A stretch of 64,000 nucleotides of DNA from Photorhabdus thracensis (GCF_001010285.1 NZ_CP011104.1:4278001-4342000), one strand, 5' to 3'; shown: positions 18,129 to 29,344, counted from the stretch's first letter. Notes: generated from the letters alone by a model not told the origin. Numbers and translations are program-made.

Positions 18129-19994
18129 TTAGCGAATATCTCCGCAGTTTAAACAGAAAGCATAACGATTTTGTGGATCATTCAAATGGCGATAGAACTC
18201 AGCTTGCTGTTTTACTGCCTGAGCGACCTGTGTCAGTGGTGCGGGCAGCCATGCCTGAATCGCTTCCGGTACGATAGCTTGAGTGGTTGCCGTCAGTTGG
18301 CTCATCAGCAACTCACTGAATGACATTTCCGGCTGCATCCAATCAAGTTCTGGATGATCCAATTTTGCCAATTCAGCTGCTTTGACAACCGCGTCGTCGA
18401 AATCACCTAATTGGTCGACCAATCCATTGGTTTTAGCGTCATTACCAATCCACACATGCCCCTGAGCAATGTTATCGACCTCTTCTGATGTCTTATTGCG
18501 TGAGTCAGCAACAAGGCCAATAAAGTTCTTATAGCCGTTCTCAATATTAAGCTGCATCAGCTCTGAGAACTCTTTACTGAGCCCTTTAGTGACAGAAATA
18601 CCCGCCAGTGGTGTTGTGGAAACGCCGTCAGTGTGGATACCAATATGATCCAGACTGTTTTCATAAGTGGTAATGACACCGAAGATACCAATAGAACCGG
18701 TCAACGTACTTTGGTTTGCAATGATGTAATTTGCGGGGGTGGAGATCCAGTAACCACCGGATGCAGCCATTCCACCCATAGAAACAACGACCGGCTTATT
18801 CGCTGCACGCAGAGCGGCCAGCTCGGTGCGGATAACATCGGAAGCGCTAACGCTGCCTCCAGGACTGTTTACCCGCAGAATAACGGCTTTGATATTATTA
18901 TCCAAACGCGCTTGACGGATCTGAGCGGCGGTTGTATCACCGCCAACCATTCCTGGAACCTGTTGACCATCAACGATCGCGCCTTGCGCTATGATAACGG
19001 CAATATTGCCTTTGGATGATGATTTATTTGCCAGCAATTGTGGCACGTAATCATAAATACTGATGGCATTGAAATGTCGGTTTTTCTCATCCCAGCCAAA
19101 AGCTTTTGTCATTTCACTTTCAATGATATTGCGTGGCGCGACATAATCGACCAGTTTGCGTTTAAGTGCATATTGGGCATTGTCGCCGCCGACAGTACGC
19201 AGACCGGCAATCATCTCATCCGCGCCTGGGAATACCTGATGAACAGAAAGTTTGCGGTTAGCGGCGATAGTATTGAGGTAGTTGTGCCAAAGACCGTTGA
19301 TCCAACGGCTGTCAGCTTCCCGTGCAGCCGGAGACATATCATCGCGCATAACCGGCTCTACGGCTGATTTATACGTCCCGACCCGGAAAATATGTGTGGT
19401 GACTTTCAGTGAATCCAGCAGGGATTTGTAATAGAGGTTATTAGTTGAATAGCCATAAAGTCCAACCGCACCTTGTGGCGACAGATAAATTTTATCGGCA
19501 AAAGTAGCCAGATAATATTGTGGTTGGTTGTAGTTATCACTGATAGCGTAAACGGGTTTGCCTGAGGTTTTAAACTCATTAATCGCTTTACCGATATACT
19601 GCATTGATGGCTGGTCAGCGCCGATGAAATCGTCAAGTTTCAGCACCAGGCCTGTGATTTTGTTATCGGTTTTTGCCTGACGAATGGTATCTACAATATC
19701 AAACAGAGAATTTTCCTGTAATTTATTGCCGGATGAACCAAACAGTTCACGCCCCAATTGATTCAATGGGTTACGGCTGGAAACCTGATCCACAACAACA
19801 CCGGTGAGATTGACATACAATGCTCCCTGATAACTATCCACCGCTTTATTGGGCTGTTGATAAAGCATAAAGCCCCCAACAATCACCAGGATAAGCAGGA
19901 TAAAAATCAGGTTTGAAATGACTTCCCGAACAAAATTCAGCAGTCGCCAACTCCATTTAAATAATCTTGCGACCCACTTCCATAAAATACGCAT
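18129..19994 (-). CDS. sppA: Signal peptide peptidase A (protease IV)
   Basis: Inner-membrane serine protease that digests cleaved signal peptides. 621 residues from the ATG that gives MRILWKWVARLFKWSWR, preceded by GGAGATGAT; the open frame extends 22 codons further without family similarity. One N-terminal transmembrane helix is followed by two tandem S49 domains. The catalytic Lys is in VGTYKSAVEP of the first domain and the nucleophilic Ser in SMGGMAASGGYW of the second. The C-terminus ends with NRYAFCLNCGDIR, typical of enterobacterial SppA. Confidence 0.96.
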   Translation of the reverse strand: MRILWKWVARLFKWSWRLLNFVREVISNLIFILLILVIVGGFMLYQQPNKAVDSYQGALYVNLTGVVVDQVSSRNPLNQLGRELFGSSGNKLQENSLFDIVDTIRQAKTDNKITGLVLKLDDFIGADQPSMQYIGKAINEFKTSGKPVYAISDNYNQPQYYLATFADKIYLSPQGAVGLYGYSTNNLYYKSLLDSLKVTTHIFRVGTYKSAVEPVMRDDMSPAAREADSRWINGLWHNYLNTIAANRKLSVHQVFPGADEMIAGLRTVGGDNAQYALKRKLVDYVAPRNIIESEMTKAFGWDEKNRHFNAISIYDYVPQLLANKSSSKGNIAVIIAQGAIVDGQQVPGMVGGDTTAAQIRQARLDNNIKAVILRVNSPGGSVSASDVIRTELAALRAANKPVVVSMGGMAASGGYWISTPANYIIANQSTLTGSIGIFGVITTYENSLDHIGIHTDGVSTTPLAGISVTKGLSKEFSELMQLNIENGYKNFIGLVADSRNKTSEEVDNIAQGHVWIGNDAKTNGLVDQLGDFDDAVVKAAELAKLDHPELDWMQPEMSFSELLMSQLTATTQAIVPEAIQAWLPAPLTQVAQAVKQQAEFYRHLNDPQNRYAFCLNCGDIR

Positions 19995-20164
19995 ATCATC
20001 TCCAAAGATAGGATCAAGTAGGGCTATCCTAATGACCAGACATATAAATGTCAGCTTCAAATAGTGTCAAATTGTCCGAAAAGGCCGCTTTTGGGCTTTT
20101 ATTCGTTAACAAATAAACAGAAAATGTTAGCTTATAACAAAATAGCTTATTCAGGAGAAAAAAT

Positions 20165-20716
20165 ATGAAAGCATTAGAACTCTTGTTGAACCGACGTTCA
20201 GTATCACGTTTGACAACACCGGCGCCTCAAGGTGAAGCATTACAGAATATTCTGGCCGCGGGAATGAGAGCCCCTGATCATGGCGCATTACGGCCGTGGC
20301 ACTTTATTGTCATGCAGGATGAGGGTATTGATCGGTTTAGCCAATTACTTCACCAGGCTGCCGTTGACAGTAATCTGGGGCATGACGCGGAAGAAAAAGC
20401 CAAAAGTGCGCCTTATCGTGCACCATTAATTATCGCTGTTCTGGCAAAGGTGATGGAGAATTCCAAGATACCGGAATGGGAACAAGTTGTTTCTGCCGGC
20501 TGCACGGTGCACGCGATGCAAATGGCGGCAGTGGCGCAAGGGTTTGGTGGTATCTGGCGTACTGGTTCATGGACTGATGATGATACGGTGCATACTGGTC
20601 TGGGTTGTAATGAGCATGACAAGGTAGTAGGTTTTCTCTACCTTGGAACACCTGTTTTGAAAGCGCCGGGCAACGTTGCTACGCCGGATATGACTAATTT
20701 TGTCAGCTACTTCTGA
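20165..20716 (+). CDS. ydjA: Nitroreductase family protein YdjA
   Basis: 183-residue FMN-dependent oxidoreductase-type protein. The start MKALELLLNRRSVSRL is typical of the nitroreductase fold (RRS flavin-contact motif), and RAPDHGALRPWHFIV is the family signature. The C-terminal GFLYLGTP segment is present. The physiological substrate is unknown. It is divergent from sppA and 12 bases upstream of selD, so it is probably co-transcribed with selD and topB as in E. coli. Confidence 0.93.
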   Translation: MKALELLLNRRSVSRLTTPAPQGEALQNILAAGMRAPDHGALRPWHFIVMQDEGIDRFSQLLHQAAVDSNLGHDAEEKAKSAPYRAPLIIAVLAKVMENSKIPEWEQVVSAGCTVHAMQMAAVAQGFGGIWRTGSWTDDDTVHTGLGCNEHDKVVGFLYLGTPVLKAPGNVATPDMTNFVSYF

Positions 20717-20728
20717 CCGGAGTCTGTT

Positions 20729-21772
20729 ATGTCAACAGAAGTTCGCCTTACCCAGTACAGTCACGGTGCTGGGTGCGGCTGCAAAATTTCACCGAAAGTT
20801 TTGGAAACCATTCTGCATAGTGAGCAGGAAAAATTTCTTGATCCTCACTTACTGGTGGGTAATGAAACGCGTGATGATGCGGCGGTTTATGATATTGGCA
20901 ATGGTACGGGCATTATCAGTACGACTGATTTCTTTATGCCGATCGTTGATGATCCGTTTGATTTTGGGCGGATTGCCGCGACAAATGCTATCAGCGATAT
21001 TTATGCCATGGGCGGTAAGCCCATTATGGCGATAGCGATTCTGGGATGGCCAATGGATAAACTGGCGCCGGAAATTGCCTGCAAGGTGATTGAAGGTGGC
21101 CGGGCTGTTTGTAAAGACGCAGGGATTTCACTGGCGGGAGGACATTCTATTGATGCGCCTGAGCCTATTTTCGGTCTGGCTGTAACCGGTATCGTTAACA
21201 TTGACCGGGTGAAACGGAACAGTGCAGCGAAAGCCGGTAGCCAGCTATTTCTGACAAAGCCGCTTGGCATTGGGGTATTGACCACGGCGGAGAAAAAAAG
21301 CCTGTTGTTGCCTGAGCATCAGGGTGTCGCGACAGCAACCATGTGTCGCCTAAATAAACCGGGGGCTGATCTTGCCGAAGTTGCGGGTGTTACAGCAATG
21401 ACTGATGTGACCGGGTTTGGTCTGTTAGGGCATTTGAGTGAAATTTGTCAAGGATCGGGTGTCCGGGCAACTATCCATTTTGCAAAAATTCCTAAACTGC
21501 CGGAAGTGGAATCTTATATTGAAAAAGGGTGTGTTCCGGGGGGCACCGGGCGTAATTTTGACAGTTATGGTCATCTTATTGGTGAAATGACAGCGCTTCA
21601 GCGTAACCTGTTATGTGATCCGCAAACATCAGGCGGCCTGTTGCTGGCCGTTCTGCCAGAAGCGGCAGATGAAGTGAAAATGATTGCACGATGTCATGGC
21701 ATTGAACTGACAGCAATTGGTGAGTTGTCTGAGCAACAGTCAGGCAGAGTGCTGATTGAGGTTAATGAATAA
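20729..21772 (+). CDS. selD: Selenide, water dikinase SelD
   Basis: Makes selenophosphate from selenide and ATP for selenocysteine and selenouridine. 347 residues. The active-site segment [11 protein letters not shown] has the catalytic Cys (C16, equal to E. coli Cys17) followed by the Lys that contacts the substrate. It is the cysteine form, not a selenoprotein. Glycine-rich ATP-binding segments such as [10 protein letters not shown] and DPQTSGGLL are intact. The gene follows ydjA and precedes topB by only five bases. Confidence 0.97.
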   Translation: MSTEVRLTQYSHGAGCGCKISPKVLETILHSEQEKFLDPHLLVGNETRDDAAVYDIGNGTGIISTTDFFMPIVDDPFDFGRIAATNAISDIYAMGGKPIMAIAILGWPMDKLAPEIACKVIEGGRAVCKDAGISLAGGHSIDAPEPIFGLAVTGIVNIDRVKRNSAAKAGSQLFLTKPLGIGVLTTAEKKSLLLPEHQGVATATMCRLNKPGADLAEVAGVTAMTDVTGFGLLGHLSEICQGSGVRATIHFAKIPKLPEVESYIEKGCVPGGTGRNFDSYGHLIGEMTALQRNLLCDPQTSGGLLLAVLPEAADEVKMIARCHGIELTAIGELSEQQSGRVLIEVNE

Positions 21773-21777
21773 TATCC

Positions 21778-23706
21778 ATGCGGCTTTTTATTGCAGAAAA
21801 ACCAAGCCTGGCCCGGGCGATTGCTGATGTTTTACCGAAACCGCATCGCCGTGGTGATGGCTTTATTGCTTGTGGAAATAACCAGTTTGTGACCTGGTGT
21901 ATTGGGCACTTACTGGAGCAAGCGGAACCTGATGCTTATGACAGTCGCTTTGCCCGTTGGTCACTGGTTGATCTTCCTATCATTCCGGAGAAATGGCAGT
22001 TAAAACCGCGACCTTCTGTGGCGAAACAGCTTAACATCATCCGGGAATTGCTGGAAAAAGCAGATGAAGTGGTACATGCGGGCGACCCGGATCGTGAAGG
22101 GCAACTGCTGGTGGATGAGGTTCTCGATTTTTTGAAATTGGATGGTGAAAAGCGAAAAAATGTTCGCCGTTGCCTGATAAGTGATTTAAACCCACAAGCG
22201 GTTACCAGAGCGATTGACAGGTTAAGAGATAACCGGGATTTTATCCCGCTATGTGTTTCTGCTCTCGCCAGAGCCAGGGCTGATTGGTTGTATGGTATTA
22301 ATATGACCCGGGCTTATACCTTGCTTGGACGCAATGCGGGGTACCAGGGCGTATTATCTGTCGGGCGGGTTCAGACGCCTGTTTTGGGGTTAGTTGTCCG
22401 CCGGGATGAAGAGATTGAGCATTTCGTACCAAAAGATTTCTTTGAGGTGAAAGCCCATATTGTGACGCCAAAGGATGAGCGTTTTACCGCGCTCTGGCAG
22501 CCAAGTGAATCTTGTATTGATTTTCTGGATGAAGAAGGGCGATTGATACATCGGCCTCTGGCTGAACATGTTGTTGCCAGAATCACCGGCCAGCCAGCCT
22601 ATGTGACATCTTATCAGGATAAACGGGAATCTGAAGTTGCTCCTTTGCCGTTTTCATTATCTTCGTTGCAGATTGAAGCCGCTAAACGTTTTGGCCTGAA
22701 TGCACAGCAAGTGCTGGATATTTGCCAGCGATTGTATGAAACGCATAAGCTGATTACTTATCCCCGTTCTGATTGCCGTTATTTGCCTGAAGAGCACTTT
22801 GTCGGGCGCCATGCGGTGCTTAATGCAATATCTGTTCATACAACAAATCTGTTGCCACAAGCATTACTGGAAACAGACAGAAAGAATCGTTGCTGGGATG
22901 ATAAAAAGGTTGATGCCCACCATGCAATTATTCCTACGGCACGAAGTAACCGTATAAATCTGACAGACAACGAGGCTAATATTTATGGTTTGATTGCCAG
23001 ACAATATTTGATGCAATTTTTCCCAGATGCCATATTCCGTAAATGTATTATTGAATTGGAAATTGCCGGTGGCAAATTTATTGCTAAAGCGCGTTTTCTT
23101 GCTGAGGCAGGTTGGAGAACATTGCTTGGCAATAAAGAGCGTGATGAAGAAAACGACGGTACACCATTACCGGTTGTTGCTAAGGGTGATGAATTATTGT
23201 GTGAAAGAGGAGAGGTGGTAGAGCGCCAAACTCAACCGCCAAAGCCATTTACAGATGCAACTATCCTCTCTGCTATGACGGGGATTGCTCGTTTTGTGCA
23301 GGATAAGGAATTGAAGAAAGTCCTTCGTGCAACGGATGGGCTGGGAACTGAAGCAACACGAGCCGGCATTATCGAACTGTTGTTTAAACGGGAGTTTCTT
23401 TATAAAAAAGGGCGTCATATTCATGCAACGCCTGCGGGTAGGGCACTCATTCATGTATTGCCTGATATGGCCGCTTTACCGGATATGACAGCCCACTGGG
23501 AGTCCCGATTAACGCAAATCAGCGAAAAACAGTTCCGTTATCAAGATTTCATGGGGCCACTTGAGGAGACATTGCAGCAATTAATTTGGCAGGCTAAACA
23601 GAACCGTAATTTAAAAGCTTTTCGTGATTTGCCCCCGATTCCGGTTAAAGAGAAAAAAGGGAAAAAAACAAAATCGACAAAAAACGCTAAAGCAACTGCG
23701 CCGTAG
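21778..23706 (+). CDS. topB: DNA topoisomerase III
   Basis: Type IA topoisomerase that decatenates replication and recombination intermediates. 642 residues. The TOPRIM domain is at the N-terminus with EKPSLARAI and the acidic [12 protein letters not shown]. The active-site Tyr is in [13 protein letters not shown], about residue 330. The C-terminal tail is rich in lysine ([13 protein letters not shown]), as in TopB. It starts five bases after selD. A hairpin overlaps the stop codon. Confidence 0.97.
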   Translation: MRLFIAEKPSLARAIADVLPKPHRRGDGFIACGNNQFVTWCIGHLLEQAEPDAYDSRFARWSLVDLPIIPEKWQLKPRPSVAKQLNIIRELLEKADEVVHAGDPDREGQLLVDEVLDFLKLDGEKRKNVRRCLISDLNPQAVTRAIDRLRDNRDFIPLCVSALARARADWLYGINMTRAYTLLGRNAGYQGVLSVGRVQTPVLGLVVRRDEEIEHFVPKDFFEVKAHIVTPKDERFTALWQPSESCIDFLDEEGRLIHRPLAEHVVARITGQPAYVTSYQDKRESEVAPLPFSLSSLQIEAAKRFGLNAQQVLDICQRLYETHKLITYPRSDCRYLPEEHFVGRHAVLNAISVHTTNLLPQALLETDRKNRCWDDKKVDAHHAIIPTARSNRINLTDNEANIYGLIARQYLMQFFPDAIFRKCIIELEIAGGKFIAKARFLAEAGWRTLLGNKERDEENDGTPLPVVAKGDELLCERGEVVERQTQPPKPFTDATILSAMTGIARFVQDKELKKVLRATDGLGTEATRAGIIELLFKREFLYKKGRHIHATPAGRALIHVLPDMAALPDMTAHWESRLTQISEKQFRYQDFMGPLEETLQQLIWQAKQNRNLKAFRDLPPIPVKEKKGKKTKSTKNAKATAP

Positions 23707-23730
23707 GGCGCAGTTGCTACGTTATTTTAA
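23691..23730 (+). terminator. Hairpin terminator overlapping the topB stop
   Basis: A 12-bp stem (23691-23702 with 23707-23718) includes the end of topB, followed by a moderately T-rich tail (TTATTTT). Confidence 0.6.
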
Positions 23731-23762
23731 AAAAATGGTTGATATTCGGCGTTAACAGAATA

Positions 23763-24569
23763 TCACATTTCAAATTCTACCCAGACAGGCGCATGATCTG
23801 ACGGTTTTTCCATTTCACGGATTTTATAATCAATACCTGTCTCAATACAGAGCTCCATCAAGGGTTGACTAGCAAGAAGTAAATCTATACGTAGCCCGCG
23901 ATTATCATCAAACCCTTTTGAACGATAATCAAACCAAGAAAATTGGTCGTTACATTCAGGATTCAGATTCCTGAATGTATCAACCAAACCCCAACTTTTC
24001 AGGCGATCCATCCAATCTCTCTCTTCTGGCAAGAAAGAGCATTTACCTGTTTTTAACCAGCGTTTTTGGTTGTTCTCACCAATGCCGATATCCAGATCCG
24101 TCGGACTGATATTCATATCCCCCATGATAAGTACTTGCGATTGAGGTGATAAATTTTGTTCCAGATAGCTTTGCAGGTCCTGATAAAATTTCTCTTTTGC
24201 AGGAAATTTCACTGGATGGTCACGGCTTTCTCCCTGTGGGAAATAGCCATTAATGACTGTCAATAGCCCGTGTGGGGTTTCCATATCTGCCATGATAATA
24301 CGGCGCTGGGTATCTTCATCGTCTCCAGGAAAACCACGGCGCACAGCAACAGGAGCCTGACGTGTTAACAGAGCAACGCCGTAATGGGCTTTCTGGCCGT
24401 AATAAAACACGTGATAGCCAAGTTTACTCACTTCTTCTAAAGGAAACACCTCATCATGAACTTTTGTTTCCTGTAGGCCGATAACATCGGGTTGATGTTG
24501 CTCGACGATCGCAGCTAACTGATGGGGGCGGGCACGTAATCCATTAATATTAAAAGAGATAAATTTCAT
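23763..24569 (-). CDS. xthA: Exodeoxyribonuclease III
   Basis: Mg2+-dependent AP endonuclease and 3'-5' exonuclease in base excision repair. 268 residues. Key motifs: metal-binding Glu in IGLQETKV (E34 equivalent), [14 protein letters not shown] with catalytic Asp and Asn, and the C-terminal [10 protein letters not shown] with catalytic His. Convergent with topB. The ATG at 24569 gives [18 protein letters not shown], matching the family start. Confidence 0.97.
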   Translation of the reverse strand: MKFISFNINGLRARPHQLAAIVEQHQPDVIGLQETKVHDEVFPLEEVSKLGYHVFYYGQKAHYGVALLTRQAPVAVRRGFPGDDEDTQRRIIMADMETPHGLLTVINGYFPQGESRDHPVKFPAKEKFYQDLQSYLEQNLSPQSQVLIMGDMNISPTDLDIGIGENNQKRWLKTGKCSFLPEERDWMDRLKSWGLVDTFRNLNPECNDQFSWFDYRSKGFDDNRGLRIDLLLASQPLMELCIETGIDYKIREMEKPSDHAPVWVEFEM

Positions 24570-25069
24570 CTTTTACAGCCATCCAGTAAAAAGACACAGG
24601 AACAATAGTAACAGATGGATTTTAAAAAGTAACCATTGACAATGGTCAGAACGAAATAGTAACGGAACCCCTATATTATAATTAATTGTGAAAAATATAA
24701 TAATTTATGGTGAGAAAATACTGTGGTTAGACCGTTTTTATCTCTAGTGTTACAAAAATTGATTACTGAAAAATGTAGAACCCTATCCTAATCTTTGATA
24801 GAAAATTGAGCTCGTTAGTAATGTTTATATTTTCTAATGGTTGATTGGTTGAGATTAATTTTTGAACCATGATAAACATGAATAATAGAGTTTATTGAGC
24901 CACCTATGTATTGAACATAAGCTTTTTTTATGTGGTATATGTTTGAGAAGTATTTGTTTTTTTGTACAAAATTTACGCCTTCACAGTATCGAACTGATTT
25001 AGCTGTCATTTGGTGAAGGCTATTTCAAAGAAATTATTTTAGCCACAAGTTATATAGGAACGGTGAATT
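24570..25069. other. 500-base AT-rich gap before the LysR gene
   Basis: No gene is seen. An inverted repeat, GCCTTCAC at 24977-24984 and GTGAAGGC at 25013-25020, lies about 50 bases before the LysR gene. It could be a regulator-binding or leader hairpin. Base composition drops to accessory-like AT levels here, marking the left edge of the large accessory island. Confidence 0.45.
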
Positions 25070-25933
25070 ATGTTTTTTTCTCGTAAATTAGAAGCATTCA
25101 TGGCAGTGGTGGAAAATGGTTCTTTAAGTAAAGCGGCAAGAGTGATGAACCGTACAACTCCTCCAGTAGCTAAATCAATCAAAGACTTCGAAGCAACATT
25201 AGGGAAGCGCCTTTTCAAAAGGGAGAAATTTGGGATGAGTCTGACTAAAGATGGTTTAGAATTATATAATGATCTTAAAGATCTTTATTTACAAGAAAAA
25301 GAAATAACTAAAAAACATATCAGTGGTAGTATATGTAACATAGTTAATATTTATTACGATTGGGGGAAAAACAAGCACCTAATTTATTTATATAAGGCAG
25401 CTGACAGAAATAGCTCCCAAGTAAATATATTCCGGTTTAGTTATGATAACATTGAAGAAATAGTGGATTATGACGGCAACACGCTCATTATGAGCTCAGA
25501 AAAGATACTAAGTGACCGTTTTAGTCTTATTCGTAAAATAAAAGGACCAGAATTGGGAATTTGCTGCCGAAAAGAGTTATTGGATATTGCTGGCGGTGAT
25601 GTAATGCAATTGCTAAAAAATAATACTTGGTTATGTGATCCTGTACTTTATAAAAGCAGTTTCATTAAAAATCTGGAAGAAGAAGTTATTCAAAGTGGTG
25701 GCAAAGTGAATATGCGTCAGATGGATAATATGGGGTGCTGCATGAATTTCATTTATTCGAGAGACTATATTTTCATTACAGACTCTCATCCTGATGAATT
25801 GGAAGGAGGTGATGCTTTAAGTTTTGTTCCTATTGAAAAACAGGGTGCAGCAAACCAATGTTATATTTATAAGTCTAAATCACATTCAAGTGTACTTAAT
25901 CGTTTTATCGATTCAGTAAATGATATGAGTTAA
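25070..25933 (+). CDS. LysR-family transcriptional regulator
   Basis: 287 residues. The N-terminal about 65 residues form the LysR helix-turn-helix (FMAVVENGSLSKAARVMNRTTPPVAKSIKDFE, in two helices, then LGKRLFKRE). The C-terminal co-inducer domain is shorter and more divergent than usual and contains several cysteines (ICCRKELL, MGCCMNF). The target is unknown. It stands alone with its own terminator next to the accessory island holding the T6SS lipase and PVC genes, so control of those is possible but not shown. The sequence is AT-rich, suggesting acquisition by transfer. A HexA/LrhA-type identity is not supported. Confidence 0.8.
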   Translation: MFFSRKLEAFMAVVENGSLSKAARVMNRTTPPVAKSIKDFEATLGKRLFKREKFGMSLTKDGLELYNDLKDLYLQEKEITKKHISGSICNIVNIYYDWGKNKHLIYLYKAADRNSSQVNIFRFSYDNIEEIVDYDGNTLIMSSEKILSDRFSLIRKIKGPELGICCRKELLDIAGGDVMQLLKNNTWLCDPVLYKSSFIKNLEEEVIQSGGKVNMRQMDNMGCCMNFIYSRDYIFITDSHPDELEGGDALSFVPIEKQGAANQCYIYKSKSHSSVLNRFIDSVNDMS

Positions 25934-25942
25934 ATTTATTTT

Positions 25943-25981
25943 ACGCGGAGTAGATTATTGTAAGCTCCGCGTTGTTATTTT
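25943..25981 (+). terminator. Rho-independent terminator after the LysR gene
   Basis: Stem ACGCGGAG/CTCCGCGT (25943-25950 with 25965-25972) followed by a T-rich tail, 10 bases after the stop codon. Confidence 0.75.
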
Positions 25982-26225
25982 GCGGAGATGATAGAAAGTT
26001 TTCACTGTATCCAGATGATAAATTTATATTTATTATTTTTTGTTATACCTGGAATAATTTTTTATGGTGGTAGGGAAAGATAGACTGTTTCCTCACCTTT
26101 TGGACTAACACGCTGCAAGCACTACATTGTTATCTCGCTTTGCTTAATTCGAACCTTGCTCGAAGTGCAAAGCATCCTGCATGTGAGTGCCATGTACTTA
26201 TTGAGATAAGTGATACATGATTTCT

Positions 26226-26330
26226 AAGCCGGGGTTCTCCCGGCTTCAGGCTATTCAGGGATAGCTACAGCCTTTCTTGGTGATATTCTCCTTCTGGCGC
26301 GTTTACCACAACCTTGTCTTATTGTTTCAG
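26226..26330 (-). other. Possible IS200/IS605-type 3' end (tnpB tail plus hairpin)
   Basis: A minus-strand frame ending at 26251 reads ...GKRARRRISPRKAVAIPE, similar in style to the basic C-terminal tails of IS605-family TnpB. Just beyond the stop is a perfect 8-bp hairpin (26226-26233 with 26239-26246), as found at the right ends of such elements. No other part of an element was found between here and the next gene. The assignment is weak. Confidence 0.25.
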
Positions 26331-27051
26331 CCACGGCGTTGCAGTGCTCCAAAAAATGATGTTTGCCCCCAGGTCGTTTTCAGCGAAATCAGCAAATTCC
26401 TCCTGAGTGAAGGGTTTTGTGGTTTTTGGGTTAATGTAGGTCAGAGTTGGTTCCTGGACTGCCATCGAGACCAAATCCAGTTTGCCTTTGTAACGGTTGA
26501 AAAAGGGATAGGCGTTTTTCATCTGTGCGGATTTATATGGCACGATATCGGGGCCACTCAGGCCGATCTTATTTTTCGACGCGAAATTAAATATCAATGG
26601 CGATTTCTGGCAGATTAATGCCGGTAATACGGCCATCAAACTCTTTTGCTAATGCAGAAAGGAGATTTTGATAGCGTTTGCGCAGTTCGGCATTCCACTG
26701 AATAGCAACCCAGCCGTAACCTTGCTCTTTATTTTCACCAGGATTATCAACCTGTGCAACTAAACCGCCTTGATATTTCGAGTTCTGTTGAAGATAAAAT
26801 GGGATATAGCGAGCATCTTTTTCAAAAAAGCGATCTTGAATCTGGATAAACAGCTTCTTGTGGATCTTGTTAAGCAGTACCAGATTTTTTTCGATCGCGG
26901 AAAAATCATATTTTCCCGGCGCACTCTCCAATTGTTTCCAGTTATAAACAATTTGCATGCCATCAATGTCCTGACGTTCCAGTAATTCATGTAGCTGGTT
27001 GAGGTCATCATAGATGAGATTATGACTGTTTAACGAGGTGAATAGTTCCGT
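26319..27051 (-). pseudogene. Decayed glycoside hydrolase-like protein gene
   Basis: One minus-strand frame (27051 to 26587) encodes about 155 residues that look like part of a TIM-barrel hydrolase: DGMQIVYNWKQLESAPGKYDF, KKLFIQIQDR and GRITGINLPE. A second, overlapping frame (about 26639 to 26319) continues with NKIGLSGPD and IFWSTATPWLK. The frame change lies near 26590, and there is no start codon because a stop precedes the first frame at 27052. The gene is thus both 5'-truncated and frameshifted. The exact family is not known to me; chance is excluded by sequence quality in both parts. Confidence 0.6.
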
Positions 27052-27738
27052 TTACTTATAAATTTGTTCAACATCGTAAAGTTACTTTATTCATTAATTA
27101 GTAATGTCAGACTGACAACTCATCCTCTCATCAATGCTGGATTTTCTTTGCATATGGGTAATTCTTTTTTGCGTGTTAATCATCATTGATCCATCTTTTT
27201 ATAATTAAACCTTCATTAAGAGATCACTAAGAATATTCCTAAAAATGCCATTGATTATAAGGTTTATGGACGATGTTGTTTAAGTCTCGTTTAGTTAAAT
27301 ATAGCGTAATTGAGATTAATTCTCTTTCGTATTAAGGAGAATGATATTCTGATTACTTGCCAAATGAATGAGGGGATGGCAATGATAGAATAGATAAATT
27401 GACTCTTTTATATTGATTTATGTAATGTAACATATTGAAAATTAAATAAAAATATATTTAATGAAAGTCGATGGAATAGGGGTGAATCATTGCATTTGTA
27501 ATTTATTAAAGTATAAAACGGAAAAATTGTTACTGAAATAAACTGAAATAATTCGGTAATTCAGGTTGAAAGAATCAATGAAATCTTTCCTGAAAATAAA
27601 TTTCATATTGTTTGGCTTTTTTTGATATGTTATGTTTTCCATGTTATTTATATTGGCTTCTGTAGACACTCGTTAAGAGAATAACCTTATCCAGAAACAA
27701 CTCATCCCATTAACGCAATAGAAGATAAGGAGTAGATA
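27052..27738. other. AT-rich gap upstream of the T6SS lipase gene
   Basis: 687 bases with no convincing gene; a 60-codon minus-strand frame at 27487-27669 has no ribosome site and looks accidental. The region probably holds the promoter of the lipase-immunity operon. The ATG at 27739 is preceded by AAGGAG. Confidence 0.5.
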
Positions 27739-29344
27739 ATGGATAAACCAATTGAAAAAGAAGAAGAAAAAGAAAATGAAATTTATCTTCATCCTGAATA
27801 TGATGAATGTGGTCGTCCGTACTACAACGTACCTAATGCCAGAACGGAAGAAAACCTGATAGCGGTTTGTTTGAAATACGCGAGTAAGGTGATCCCGGTG
27901 ATTTTCTTGCCGGGGGTAATGGGGAGCAATTTAAAATCGAAAGATGGTGTTCCGGTTTGGTTGGTAAATTCTCAGCTTGGTGTTGCAGGTTGGATATCAA
28001 AGGATGCTTCTTATAGGAAAAGAACGTTAGATCCCCAGAACACCGATATTTACGATTCGGGCGCAATAAATAATTACATCGCCGAAGGGAGGAAACTTCC
28101 TGATCGTCACCAACGTGGTTGGGGAGAAGTGGCCTATCTGAGCTATGGTCATTTTTTGCCCTGGCTTCAACTGGTGCTGGATGATGAGCGTCTGGTGTTT
28201 GAGTATCGCATGGAAGGACAGGGAAAGAAGACTGCTCGTCAACAATTGATCGGTCAAAATCTGGGGGCTGAGTGGGGTGAAGAACCTTTGACAACGGAAG
28301 AGGTTGGACACAGTTATCGTTTTATGTACCCGGTTCATGTGATGGGTTATAACTGGCTGCAATCTAATGCGGTTTCCGCTAAAAAGCTGGCAAAATATGT
28401 TGATAAGGTTTTAGCCTTCTACGGTAAACGTTGTGCAGCAAATAAGGTTATTTTAGTCACTCACTCAATGGGGGGTTTAGTGGCCCGCCATTATACAGAA
28501 AAGTTGGGTGGCCGGGATAAAATTTTAGGTATTGTACATGGTGTTATGCCTGATATTGGTTCACCTATGACTTACTAAGAGGATGAAAACCGGTGAAGCT
28601 GGCATCACTGGGCTGGTTATCGGCAGTAATGGTGCAGAGATGACCCCAGTATTGGCACAGTCTCCTGGTCCTTTACAGCTCTTGCCGGGAAAGGCGTATG
28701 GTAAAGGTTGGTTACATATCGCCGATGGTAAAATCATGCACAAGCTGCCGGAATCTGACCCTTATCAAGAAATCTATTTGGAAAAGAGCCGATGGTGGGG
28801 ATTATGTGAAACCCGGTTTTTAAACCCGGATAAAAAAGATAAATGGAAAGACGGGGAAAGCTGGAGTAATTATTTGAAATCAATGAATAATACAGTTCAG
28901 CCATTTATCGAAGAGTTAACCGGTAGCTATCATCCTAACACTTATGCTTTTTATGGTGCCAGCGAGAAACATCTATCATATGGGGTTATTTCCTGGAAAG
29001 AAGTCAGTAAAGATTATTACAATAAAACGGAAGATTATTCTGGCATGACGTTTAATCAGCCGGTCTATGACCCTTATAATTTGGAGACTGGTACAACACG
29101 TATGGTTCAGTTTTCTATTGGGCCTTCTTTTCAGGATATTGCCGCGAAAACTTTTAAGCTGGCACCGCCAAAGGAGAAAGGAGATGGTACAGTGCCGGAA
29201 CGGGCTGGCCGTATTCCAACCAGAAAATTACGCAGCCAGTTGGCAACGGATGCTGACCATGAAGGGGCATATAACGAGGATAAAGCCAGGTTATTTACCT
29301 TGCGTTCAATTGTGAAGATGGTTCAGGCGGTGAAGATTGAATAA
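27739..29344 (+). pseudogene. T6SS phospholipase/lipase effector (Tle4-like), frameshifted
   Basis: Alpha/beta-hydrolase gene split by a frameshift. The first frame (27739-28578) holds FLPGVMGSNLK and the nucleophile elbow THSMGG (Ser243), and ends at a TAA right after DIGSPMTY. The second frame (28583-29344) holds GDGTVPERAG (Asp482) and DADHEGAY (His507), which complete a Ser-Asp-His triad. Removing one T at about 28576 joins them into one protein of 534 residues. Homologous effectors degrade membrane lipids of rival cells. The overlapping downstream gene is a Tli4-type immunity protein. Either this strain lost the activity or the extra base is a sequence error; programmed frameshifting is unlikely because there is no slippery heptamer. 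Confidence 0.8.

Noticed and set aside
27487-27669. 60-codon minus-strand frame upstream of the lipase gene
   Set aside because: AT-rich chance frame rich in Asn and Ile without a ribosome site.
28560-28600. Programmed ribosomal frameshift in the lipase gene
   Set aside because: No slippery heptamer or following pseudoknot is visible at the junction; a single inserted T is the simpler explanation.
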